Assembly (NCBI GenBank): GCA_017462445.1
Contig: JAFTRB010000218.1
Span: forward strand, 1-11,997
Length of the DNA: 11,997 nucleotides
Source: Clostridia bacterium
GTDB lineage: Bacteria; Bacillota_A; Clostridia; Oscillospirales; CAG-272
Reading direction: 5' to 3'
The notes beneath the pieces were generated by a model, which searched no databases, was not told where the DNA came from, and saw only the letters and a list, made by a program, of their open reading frames with translations. Numbering within the stretch: the first letter of the stretch is position 1; the number at the start of each line of letters is the position of its first letter. Shown here piece after piece: positions 6,169 to 11,997 of the stretch. The position numbers were made by a program, and so were the translations under genes.

Positions 6169-7452
6169 TTAATCCTTAATTTCCGGAATATCTCCGCTTG
6201 TCGGTCTTGCGGGACCGTCATTATTTCCCGGAGCCTCGGGAAGCTCCTCGTAGTCATCCTCGTCGATATAGTGGAGCGAGCGGTGTCTGGGCTGGCTCTT
6301 TGCCGCCTCTCTTGCCGCCTTTTCTGCCTCTCTCTGTGCGCGTCTCATCTCGCGAAGCTCATCCTCGGTGTAGGTGGGGAGGGGAATAACTCTGGAGAGA
6401 ATGAAGGTCTGGGCGAAGCCGAATATCGACTGATAGATCCAGTATACGCCAAGCATTCCGGGCATACCAAAGGCGATGAAGAGCGTCATCGCAGGCATAA
6501 CGAGGTCCATAATGACCATAGACTTCTGGGTCTGATCGTCCTGCGCGCCCACAACACCGGTCTTGTTCAGCTTACGGCTGAGGAACATAGTGAGCCAGGA
6601 GAAGGCAGCTGCCAGGAGGGGGATCAAGCAGAGCAGAGTAGCGTTGAGGCTGGAGAATACCTTGGTGATGTCGGGAGTGTCCGCCAGGTTCATACCAAGG
6701 AAATCGAAGTCGGGAATTTCCTCCGCATCCATACCAAGCGAATGAATGAGCGCTGCAGCCTCCTCGTTAAGAGCGCCACCTCGTCCATCGGGGTAAAGCT
6801 CGTGGGTAATTGCGCTTAGCAGGTTGAACTGCCAACGGGAGGCGTTGGGAAGAGCGGTGGCATCTGATGCACCGTCGTCGGGAGAGAACTCGCGGTAGAG
6901 ATGGAGAATAACCGTGTTCTTGTCAATCTTTGTCTTGCTCAGGCTCTTCTCGCCTTCCTTGACTGTGAATATGATATCCTCATACTTGTCGACGAAGGTA
7001 TCGCCAAGCTGCTCGCGGAGCGACTCCTCGGTCACACCCTCGGCGTTAATAGCCTGGTTGTATTCGTCAATCACCGAGTTGGTGCTTGACATATAGGAGA
7101 GGGGGTTCTGTATAACGGTATACAGAAGCATAACGATAACAAGCTGCAGAATCATAGGCAGACAGCCGGACATTGGGCTTGCGCCCTCCTTCTGCTGAAG
7201 GTCCATGATCTCCTGCTGCATTCTCTGCTGGGTGACCTGGTCGGTCCTACCCTTGTATTTAGCCTTGATAAGCTCGATCTTGGGAGTAAGACGAGCACTC
7301 TTGACCTGGTTCTTTTGTTGCTTGATGCCAAAGGGGATTAATACAATCTTAAATACTAGCGCATACAGGAGCAATGCAAGCGCATAGCTTCCCGTAATAC
7401 TGTTAAAGAAGGATAACAGCCAACCCAGGGCTGTGTATAGCCAATCAAACAT
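6169..7452 (-). CDS. yidC: Membrane protein insertase YidC/SpoIIIJ
   Basis: YidC inserts proteins into the cytoplasmic membrane, alone or with SecYEG. The 427-residue protein has the five-helix Oxa1 core: TM1 about 22-42, TM2 98-116, TM3 271-291, TM4 312-330, TM5 333-355. A cytoplasmic hairpin, including MQQEIMDLQQKEGASPMSGCLPMILQ split over 78-103, joins TM1 and TM2. Between TM2 and TM3 lies a large soluble outer domain (about 117-270), much bigger than in Bacillus SpoIIIJ but of a kind seen in Clostridia. The hydrophilic-groove position in TM1, normally Arg, appears to be Lys35 (LVFKIVLIPF). I see no lipoprotein cysteine near the N terminus; it begins directly at TM1. The C-terminal tail (365-427) is charged and probably binds ribosomes. 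The start has AGGA seven bases upstream. Identity is certain, and jag downstream and yidD upstream are its usual neighbours. Confidence 0.97.
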   Translation of the reverse strand: MFDWLYTALGWLLSFFNSITGSYALALLLYALVFKIVLIPFGIKQQKNQVKSARLTPKIELIKAKYKGRTDQVTQQRMQQEIMDLQQKEGASPMSGCLPMILQLVIVMLLYTVIQNPLSYMSSTNSVIDEYNQAINAEGVTEESLREQLGDTFVDKYEDIIFTVKEGEKSLSKTKIDKNTVILHLYREFSPDDGASDATALPNASRWQFNLLSAITHELYPDGRGGALNEEAAALIHSLGMDAEEIPDFDFLGMNLADTPDITKVFSSLNATLLCLIPLLAAAFSWLTMFLSRKLNKTGVVGAQDDQTQKSMVIMDLVMPAMTLFIAFGMPGMLGVYWIYQSIFGFAQTFILSRVIPLPTYTEDELREMRRAQREAEKAAREAAKSQPRHRSLHYIDEDDYEELPEAPGNNDGPARPTSGDIPEIKD

Positions 7453-7484
7453 TTTCTTTTCCTATTCTGTAATTGTTTTTTGTT

Positions 7485-7760
7485 TTAGCCGTCTTTCGGC
7501 TCACCTTCGGTAGTCCGCGTTTCCTGTGTCTTAGGGTTACGGAGTCCCTTTTCGGGTACGGGATCATATCCACCCTTGGAGAAGGGGTTGCATCGTAATA
7601 GTCGCCATACCGTCAGGATCGTTCCCACAAAAAAGCCTCGTTTGGTATATGCCTCAATGGCATAGGCAGAGCAGGTAGGTGTAAACCTGCAACAGGGCGG
7701 TTTAAGCGGAGAGATGAATTTTCTGTATAGGCCGATAAGCCATATCATTACATTCTTCAT
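7485..7760 (-). CDS. yidD: Membrane protein insertion efficiency factor YidD
   Basis: YidD is a small membrane-associated protein that improves insertion of YidC substrates. The 91-residue sequence has the full family pattern: an amphipathic N terminus, [20 protein letters not shown] (residues 12-31) with C23, C24 and C30, then [17 protein letters not shown] (53-69). The last 20 residues are polar and variable. Its ATG (7758-7760) overlaps the TGA of rnpA in an ATGA junction, so the two are translationally coupled, the usual arrangement. yidC follows after 32 bases. Confidence 0.97.
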   Translation of the reverse strand: MKNVMIWLIGLYRKFISPLKPPCCRFTPTCSAYAIEAYTKRGFFVGTILTVWRLLRCNPFSKGGYDPVPEKGLRNPKTQETRTTEGEPKDG

Positions 7761-8131
7761 ACAAACATACCGAGCTTTGTAAAGGCCTCCTCAAGATGAA
7801 GCCTTATTTCTGTGCTTTTCATCGTTATTGCTCCTTTTCTCGCCGCGATAACGATAAGAAAGCCTTGCTTAATAGCGCGCTCCTTTATGAGCGTTCTCAG
7901 CCCCTCCCTGAGGATTCGCCGAGCGCGGCTCCTAACGACAGCCCCACCGAGAGTCTTCGAGGTGGTAAGACCGATACGGTTTACGATCCTCTTTTCGGGG
8001 TGCGCCTTTGCCAGTCGCTTTGCCGCATAGTCGGGCAGGATATATACCGCAAGAGCCGATGTCACTGCTCTTTTGCCCTTTGAATACGCCTTTGAATACA
8101 AGTGGTTTTCACAAATTGCCTTAAACTTCAT
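7757..8131 (-). CDS. rnpA: Ribonuclease P protein component
   Basis: RnpA binds the RNase P RNA and helps it recognise and cleave the 5' leaders of precursor tRNAs. The protein is 124 residues and basic. The family signature is at about 62-76, [15 protein letters not shown], where the usual form is G(K/N)AVVRNRxKRxxRE; here Asn of the RNR motif is Ser. NRIGLTTSK (51-59) is the preceding conserved strand. Start choice: a GTG at 8137 lies flush against the GGAG ribosome site, while ATG 8131 has that site at 5-base spacing and gives MKFKAI, so I take the ATG. An intrinsic terminator lies between rpmH and this gene, so expression depends on readthrough. The 3' end overlaps yidD by 4 bases. Confidence 0.96.
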   Translation of the reverse strand: MKFKAICENHLYSKAYSKGKRAVTSALAVYILPDYAAKRLAKAHPEKRIVNRIGLTTSKTLGGAVVRSRARRILREGLRTLIKERAIKQGFLIVIAARKGAITMKSTEIRLHLEEAFTKLGMFV

Positions 8132-8148
8132 AAACACTCCATCTAAAC

Positions 8149-8193
8149 AAAAACCCCGATAAATGACGCGTCGGGCGATTTATCGGAGGTTTT
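8149..8193 (-). terminator. Intrinsic terminator or attenuator between rpmH and rnpA
   Basis: On the minus strand, AAAACC-T-CCGATAAAT (8193-8178) pairs with ATTTATCGG-GGTTTT (8164-8150), with a single bulged base and an inner self-complementary GACGCGTC. A T run (8153-8149) follows, leading into the rnpA ribosome site. It begins 36 bases after the rpmH stop. No other promoter is evident before rnpA, so this likely lowers but does not abolish expression of the downstream genes. Confidence 0.88.
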
Positions 8194-8228
8194 GTATGCC
8201 GTGAGGCTGTCACGCTGTGTGACCAAAA

Positions 8229-8363
8229 TTAGTAGGTGAGCTTAGCTCTTCCCTTGGCGCGTCTTCTCTTAAGAACCTTTCTTCCGTTAGCGGTTGCCAT
8301 TCTCTTTCTGAAACCGTGTTCCTTTTTTCTCTGTCTCTTCTTAGGCTGGTAAGTTCTCTTCAC
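8229..8363 (-). CDS. rpmH: 50S ribosomal protein L34
   Basis: L34 is a very basic 44-residue protein of the large ribosomal subunit. The translation begins M(GTG)[11 protein letters not shown], continues [26 protein letters not shown] and ends AKLTY, matching the family along its full length. The GTG at 8361-8363 is preceded by AAAGGAGGTGCATATC, an ideal ribosome site; the next in-frame upstream GTG lies inside that site and cannot be the start. It is the first gene of the minus-strand operon, directly behind a perfect-consensus promoter. Confidence 0.98.
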   Translation of the reverse strand: MKRTYQPKKRQRKKEHGFRKRMATANGRKVLKRRRAKGRAKLTY

Positions 8364-8427
8364 GATATGCACCTCCTTTGTCGTTAATTAACATCGTTTT
8401 ATGCGTATTCATATTAACGCAAGGTAT

Positions 8428-8484
8428 ATTATAACCGAAATATTCCCAAATGTCAAGTATTTTTAAAATATTTTATATAATATA
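8428..8484 (-). promoter_or_regulatory. Strong sigma-A promoter of the rpmH operon, with AT-rich upstream tract
   Basis: On the minus strand, TTGACA (8456-8451), a 17-base spacer and TATAAT (8433-8428) match the consensus exactly. Directly upstream, 8484-8458 is 27 bases of only A and T, the character of an UP element that binds the RNA polymerase alpha subunits. Transcription should start near 8421. The leader would open with a TGCGT/ACGCA hairpin (8420-8401) and also contains the palindrome GTTAATTAAC (8392-8383). Such strength suits a ribosomal protein gene. Confidence 0.93.
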
Positions 8485-8506
8485 CAAGCAAAGTGAGGTA
8501 TTTATA

Positions 8507-8535
8507 TTGACTTTTGGTATTCTTTCTGCTAAAAT
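8507..8535 (+). promoter_or_regulatory. Sigma-A-type promoter of hpt-mtaB-glyS
   Basis: TTGACT (8507-8512), a 17-base spacer and TAAAAT (8530-8535) each miss the consensus at one position. Transcription would start near 8542, giving a leader of about 57 bases before hpt. It is divergent from the rpmH promoter, and the two -35 boxes are about 50 bases apart. I see no DnaA box, T-box or other regulatory motif in 8364-8598. Confidence 0.85.
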
Positions 8536-8598
8536 ATCGGTGTAAATTACAATGAATAACTATACTTTCTGTTATTTTTTCGCTTGGAGGACAGTGAA

Positions 8599-9153
8599 AT
8601 GTCGGATTTCAACAAGGATATTGCCAGGGTTCTGGTAAGCGCTGAGGAGATTGATTCCATAACCACCAGGATTGCCGCGCAAATTGACAAGGATTATGCG
8701 TCAAGCGACAAGCGCCTGCTCCTTCTTTGTATACTCAAGGGCTCTCTTGTGTTTATGGGGGACCTGATGAAGACGATTACCGTTCCTGTGGAGATTGACT
8801 GTATGAAGGTTTCCTCGTACGGCTCAGGCACAGCCACCACCGGCTCGGTCAACATCCATCTTGACCTTATCCGCAAGGACCTTGACAAGATTGATATACT
8901 TATTATCGAGGATATCGTTGACAGCGGCGTTACCCTCTCCTACCTGACTAAATACCTTATAGGCAAGGGCGCGAGAAGCGTTCGCACCTGCACCCTTCTG
9001 GACAAGCCCTCGAGGAGAAAGGTAGATTTTACCCCTGACTATGTGGGCAAGGAGATTCCCGATGAGTTTGTTATCGGCTACGGCCTTGACTATGACGAGA
9101 AGTATCGCGCGTTACCCTTTGTTGGCGTGCTTGCCCCCGAGGTATATCAGTAA
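8599..9153 (+). CDS. hpt: Hypoxanthine (guanine) phosphoribosyltransferase
   Basis: Hpt salvages purines by joining hypoxanthine or guanine to PRPP, giving IMP or GMP, in the cytoplasm. The 184-residue protein has the type I phosphoribosyltransferase landmarks: LKGSL (46-50), the flexible-loop SSYG (72-75), the PRPP-binding motif ILIIEDIVDSGVTL (100-113) with the paired acidic residues, KPSRRK (136-141) and FVIGYGLDYDEKYR (158-171) for base and metal binding. Length is normal. The TTG at 8584 would add five residues but lies within the ribosome-site region; ATG 8599 has GGAGG at 8-base spacing and is preferred. mtaB begins 2 bases after its stop, so they form one operon. Confidence 0.96.
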   Translation: MSDFNKDIARVLVSAEEIDSITTRIAAQIDKDYASSDKRLLLLCILKGSLVFMGDLMKTITVPVEIDCMKVSSYGSGTATTGSVNIHLDLIRKDLDKIDILIIEDIVDSGVTLSYLTKYLIGKGARSVRTCTLLDKPSRRKVDFTPDYVGKEIPDEFVIGYGLDYDEKYRALPFVGVLAPEVYQ

Positions 9154-9155
9154 GA

Positions 9156-10457
9156 ATGCTTAGCGTTGGACTTTATACCCTGGGCTGTAAGGTCTCACAA
9201 TACGAGACCGAGGCTATTGCCGAGGGCTTTATATCCCGAGGGTATTCGGTTTTGCCCTTCAGCGAGGTATGCGACGCCTATGTTATAAACACCTGTACTG
9301 TCACCCGTGAGAGTGACAGGAAGTCAAGGCAGATAATCGGCAGGGCAAAAAAGAAAAATCCCGGGGCGGTTATTGCCGTCATCGGCTGCTATACCCAACG
9401 CACGCCCGAGGAGGTAGCCTCGCTGGGAGGCGTATCAATTATCCTCGGCACACAGGATAAGATGAGCGTTATTGACAGGGTCGACGAGCTGCTGAGAGGG
9501 AGAGCAAGCGCGCCGTTTATCTCCGTCTCGTCGCTGGATGACGCTGTTTTTGAGCCGATGTGCGTGAGGGGAGTACCGCGCACACGCGCATATGTAAAAA
9601 TTGAGGACGGATGCGAGTCAAAATGCACCTACTGCGCAATTGCGGATGCAAGAGGTCGGGTTCGTTCAAAGCCGAGGGCTGATGTCATAGAGGAGGTAGA
9701 GAGCCTCGCCCGTCTTGGCACTGCCGAGATCGTCCTGACGGGTATCGAGACCGGCTCTTACGGCAGGGACCTTGGCGAGGGCTATGACCTCGGCGACCTT
9801 ATCCGCGAGCTTTATGAGCGCGGAAGCTGCAGGCGAATTCGCTTAGGCTCGCTTGCGCCCGAGCTTGTAGGGCGTGGGTTTGCCGAAAAAATTCGCGGTG
9901 TGGATATTTTAGCACCCCATTTTCATATTTCAATGCAATCCGGCTCGGATAAAATACTCCGCTCGATGAAGCGCAGATATAATGTCGCTATGGCGGAGGA
10001 AAATATGGCAAGGCTCAGGGAGTATTTCCCGGGAGCGCAGTTCACTACCGACCTTATGGTCGGCTTCCCGGGCGAAGAGGAGGAGGACTTTCTTGACACC
10101 GTTTCATTAGTCGGGAGAGTAGGCTTTCTCAGCGCCCATGTGTTCGCCTATTCGCGGCGAGTGGGAACACCGGCGGCAGACTATCCGCGACAGGTTCCCG
10201 AGGCGGTCAAAAGAGAACGCTCGGTGAGGCTGATTGCCGAGTGCTGTCGCGTTCGTGACAGGGTTCTCGATGATGTGGTAGCCTCTGCGTTGCCACTGTC
10301 CTGCATACTGGAGACTTATAGGAACGGTGTCTATTCCGCCCATTCCGAGGGCTTTGTCGAGGTGGAGATATCCGCCAGGGAAGGCAGACAGGGAGAGATG
10401 GTGAAGGTACTACCCGTGTCGCATAAAAACGGAATTATTCAAGGAAAACTGCTATAA
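9156..10457 (+). CDS. mtaB: tRNA t6A37 methylthiotransferase MtaB
   Basis: MtaB is a radical-SAM enzyme that adds a methylthio group to t6A at position 37 of ANN-decoding tRNAs, giving ms2t6A. The 433-residue protein has an N-terminal UPF0004 domain with three cluster cysteines: C11 in YTLGCKVSQYE, C47 in NTCTVTRESD and C78 in IGCYTQR. The radical-SAM cluster is C153-x3-C157-x2-C160 (KIEDGCESKCTYCAIADARGRVRS). The later block YSRRVGTPAA (332-341) and a C-terminal TRAM-like region (about 375-433) follow. The start of the TRAM-like region is judged by position only. YTLGCKVSQYE favours MtaB over MiaB or RimO. It starts 2 bases after hpt with no strong ribosome site, suggesting coupling, and glyS follows after 32 bases. 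Confidence 0.95.
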   Translation: MLSVGLYTLGCKVSQYETEAIAEGFISRGYSVLPFSEVCDAYVINTCTVTRESDRKSRQIIGRAKKKNPGAVIAVIGCYTQRTPEEVASLGGVSIILGTQDKMSVIDRVDELLRGRASAPFISVSSLDDAVFEPMCVRGVPRTRAYVKIEDGCESKCTYCAIADARGRVRSKPRADVIEEVESLARLGTAEIVLTGIETGSYGRDLGEGYDLGDLIRELYERGSCRRIRLGSLAPELVGRGFAEKIRGVDILAPHFHISMQSGSDKILRSMKRRYNVAMAEENMARLREYFPGAQFTTDLMVGFPGEEEEDFLDTVSLVGRVGFLSAHVFAYSRRVGTPAADYPRQVPEAVKRERSVRLIAECCRVRDRVLDDVVASALPLSCILETYRNGVYSAHSEGFVEVEISAREGRQGEMVKVLPVSHKNGIIQGKLL

Positions 10458-10489
10458 AAAGCAAATAATAATTTACATTTGGAGATATT

Positions 10490-10894
10490 ATGGAAAACAG
10501 CAAAAAGACACTGGAAAAGATCGTAGCTCTCTGCAAGACCCGTGGCTTTATCTTCCCCGGCTCTGAGATCTACGGCGGACTTGCGAACTCCTGGGATTAC
10601 GGTCCCTTGGGCGTTGAGTTCAAAAACAATGTTAAGCGCGCCTGGTGGCAGAGATTTGTTCAGGAGTCCAGGTGGAATGTCGGTCTCGACTCCGCTATAA
10701 TTATGAACCCCGAGGCTTGGGTTGCCTCCGGACATGTCGGTGGCTTCTCCGACCCTCTTATGGACTGCAAGGGCTGTAAGGCTCGTCACAGAGCGGATAA
10801 GCTTATTGAGGACTATGCCTTTGCAAACGGACTTTCCGACAACCCCGCCGCCTGGACCTTCGCAGAGATGGCGGCTTATATACAGGAGAAGTGA
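10490..10894 (+). CDS. glyS: Glycyl-tRNA synthetase, N-terminal fragment as read literally
   Basis: If the TGA at 10892-10894 is obeyed, the product is 134 residues ending AAYIQEK. It holds motif 1 and the first half of the zinc site ([12 protein letters not shown], 93-104) but neither motif 2 nor motif 3, so it cannot bind ATP or form glycyl-adenylate. It would be inactive alone. Confidence 0.8.
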   Translation: MENSKKTLEKIVALCKTRGFIFPGSEIYGGLANSWDYGPLGVEFKNNVKRAWWQRFVQESRWNVGLDSAIIMNPEAWVASGHVGGFSDPLMDCKGCKARHRADKLIEDYAFANGLSDNPAAWTFAEMAAYIQEK

Positions 10895-10951
10895 ATAGCA
10901 TGTCCCATCTGCGGTGGCAAGGAATTCACCGATATCAAGAAGTTCAACCTT

Positions 10952-11881
10952 ATGTTCAAGACATTCATCGGTGTTACCGAGGATTCCACCAACACGGTTT
11001 ACCTCCGTCCCGAAACTGCGCAGGGTATTTTCGTAAACTTCCCCGCTGTGCAGAGATCTATGAGAAAGAAGCTTCCCTTCGGCGTTTGCCAGATAGGTAA
11101 GTCCTTCCGTAACGAGATTACCCCCGGTAACTTTGTATTCCGTACAAGAGAGTTCGAGCAGATGGAGCTTGAGTTCTTCTGCAAGCCCGGCACCGACCTT
11201 GAGTGGTTTGCTTATTGGAAGAACTTCTGCCATCAGTGGCTGCTTGACCTTGGTATGCGTGACGAGAATCTTCGTCTGCGTGACCACGATCCCGACGAGC
11301 TTTGCTTCTATTCCAAGGCTACCACCGATTTCGAGTTCCTCTTCCCCTTCGGCTGGGGCGAGCTTTGGGGCGTTGCGGATAGAACCGACTATGACCTCAC
11401 CCAGCACCAGAACCATTCGGGCAAGGATATGACATACTTTGACCAGGAGAGCGGTGAGCATTACATTCCCTATGTTATCGAGCCTTCGCTTGGCGCTGAC
11501 CGTGTTGCTCTTGCCTTCCTTGTTGATGCTTATGACGAGGAGGAGCTTGCTCCCGGGGATGTCAGAGTTGTTCTTCATCTTCATCCCGCTCTTGCTCCTG
11601 TCAAGGCGGCTGTCCTGCCCCTTTCCAAGAAGCTTTCCGAAAAGGCTATGGAGCTTTATGACGAGCTTGCAAAGGAGTTCCCCACCGACTTTGACGAGAC
11701 CGGCTCTATCGGTAAGAGATACCGCCGTGAGGACGAGATCGGTACGCCCTTCTGCATCACCTATGACTTTGATACCGAAAGTGACGGCTGTGTAACCGTT
11801 CGTGACAGGGATACAATGGAGCAGGTCCGCATTCCCATCTCCGAGGTTAAGGGCTACATCAAGGAAAGACTTAAGTTCTGA
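10952..11881 (+). CDS. glyS: Glycyl-tRNA synthetase, C-terminal fragment as read literally
   Basis: This stretch is in the same frame as the N-terminal fragment (the starts differ by exactly 154 codons). The first in-frame ATG after the TGA is 10952, giving 309 residues with motifs 2 and 3 and the whole anticodon-binding domain (about 201-309 of the fragment). The codons between the TGA and this ATG (10895-10951) still encode conserved IACPICGG and KKFNL, so this Met is internal in origin. No ribosome site precedes it, and reinitiation 57 bases after the stop would lose motif 1 and the zinc site. Confidence 0.7.
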   Translation: MFKTFIGVTEDSTNTVYLRPETAQGIFVNFPAVQRSMRKKLPFGVCQIGKSFRNEITPGNFVFRTREFEQMELEFFCKPGTDLEWFAYWKNFCHQWLLDLGMRDENLRLRDHDPDELCFYSKATTDFEFLFPFGWGELWGVADRTDYDLTQHQNHSGKDMTYFDQESGEHYIPYVIEPSLGADRVALAFLVDAYDEEELAPGDVRVVLHLHPALAPVKAAVLPLSKKLSEKAMELYDELAKEFPTDFDETGSIGKRYRREDEIGTPFCITYDFDTESDGCVTVRDRDTMEQVRIPISEVKGYIKERLKF

Positions 11882-11926
11882 TTTGTCGCAAATTCTGATT
11901 AGCGTATGCTGAAAATTCAAACCAAA

Positions 11927-11964
11927 TACAAAGATTCTCCGAGCCCGCTCGGAGAATCTTTGTA
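11927..11964. terminator. Long hairpin ending the hpt-mtaB-glyS transcript
   Basis: A perfect 17-bp stem (11927-11943 with 11948-11964) encloses a CCCG loop, 45 bases after the glyS stop. The 3' arm ends in ATCTTTGT, so the U-rich part lies within the stem and the core GATTCTCCGAG hairpin is followed by TTTGT on the plus strand. It probably terminates glyS transcription and could work on the minus strand too. The remaining 33 bases to the edge hold no recognisable gene. Confidence 0.8.
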
Positions 11965-11997
11965 AAATAATGTAGGAAGATAATATAAGAAGCAAAT

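Larger units (their letters stand above)
10490..11881 (+). pseudogene. glyS: Glycyl-tRNA synthetase (alpha2 type), interrupted by an in-frame TGA
   Basis: This locus encodes the single-chain class II glycyl-tRNA synthetase, which charges tRNA-Gly. The frame from ATG 10490 (GGAG ribosome site 5 bases upstream) to TGA 11879-11881 is 464 codons, the normal family length, but codon 135 (10892-10894) is TGA. No frameshift exists: residues on both sides are in one frame. The N-terminal part has [23 protein letters not shown] and the first zinc CxxC (C93, C96). Just after the TGA come the second CxxC (C138, C141), [10 protein letters not shown], motif 2 with RNE (207-209), motif 3 IEPSLGADR (330-338) and the anticodon-binding domain. 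Everything else is intact, so the lesion is either recent or not real. One GGA-to-TGA change would explain it (EKGIACPICG). GlyRS is essential unless a glyQ/glyS pair exists elsewhere. Marked as interrupted, but it may be functional in life. Confidence 0.85.

Noticed and set aside
8364..8598. Replication origin in the AT-rich divergent region
   Set aside because: There is no dnaA gene nearby and no DnaA-box consensus on either strand. The AT-rich tract is better explained as an UP element for the rpmH promoter.
10892..10894. Genome-wide UGA reassignment (code 4 or 25)
   Set aside because: TGA terminates rnpA, the RNHCP gene, the small ORF and glyS itself at sensible protein ends, so UGA is a normal stop here.
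10891..11100. Possible frameshift in glyS, with a +1 frame ORF starting at the break
   Set aside because: Conserved residues before and after the TGA are in the same frame, and the +1 frame encodes nothing like GlyRS. The lesion is a stop codon, not an indel.
10439..11995. Long minus-strand open frame (518 codons) covering the whole glyS locus
   Set aside because: It is antisense to a clearly conserved synthetase, has no ribosome site or promoter, and runs off the edge. It reflects the codon bias of glyS, not a gene.

Overview
The window looks like chromosomal core sequence from a Gram-positive bacterium, most likely Bacillota, class Clostridia (an Oscillospirales- or Christensenellales-type gut lineage is my inference). 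The reasons are the gene order rpmH-rnpA-yidD-yidC-jag-mnmE, an FMN riboswitch in front of an ECF-type riboflavin S component, a single-chain (alpha2) glycyl-tRNA synthetase, strong AGGAGG ribosome sites and near-consensus sigma-A promoters. TGA, TAA and TAG all serve as ordinary stops, so the standard bacterial code applies. I see no insertion sequence, phage gene, CRISPR array, tRNA or rRNA.

Layout. Positions 1-475 hold the 3' end of tuf (EF-Tu) and its terminator. Positions 476-783 hold a short leftover AT-rich element, a probable promoter, an FMN aptamer and an intrinsic terminator, all leading into ribU (784-1464). A bidirectional terminator separates ribU from a convergent MFS transporter gene (1557-2891, minus). 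Next are a small zinc-ribbon RNHCP protein (3124-3453, minus) and, divergent from it, a 37-codon ORF with a very good ribosome site (3523-3636, plus). From 8363 down to 3699 on the minus strand runs rpmH-rnpA-yidD-yidC-jag-mnmE. It is driven by a perfect-consensus promoter (TTGACA-17-TATAAT) with an AT-rich upstream tract, and an intrinsic terminator between rpmH and rnpA probably sets the ribosomal-protein to RNase P ratio. Divergent from it, a second good promoter drives hpt-mtaB-glyS on the plus strand, ending at a 17-bp hairpin near the right edge.

How the genes work together. The minus-strand operon joins translation (L34), tRNA 5' processing (RnpA), membrane protein insertion (YidD, YidC), the RNA-binding partner of YidC (Jag/KhpB) and wobble-uridine modification (MnmE). 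The plus-strand operon joins purine salvage (Hpt), ms2t6A37 tRNA modification (MtaB) and glycine charging (GlyRS). RibU imports riboflavin under FMN feedback.

The observation most worth checking is in glyS. The reading frame is full length (464 codons) and conserved on both sides, but codon 135 is an in-frame TGA, just before the second zinc CxxC. There is no frameshift. This is a nonsense mutation in a normally essential gene, a sequencing or assembly error, or a readthrough event. The other findings are smaller: a RibU with an extra C-terminal membrane segment, Lys in place of the conserved TM1 Arg of YidC, an acidic tail on Jag, a hairpin just inside the mnmE start, and the small ORF with overlapping inverted repeats at its 3' end. 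I did not find a clearly new multi-gene system here.
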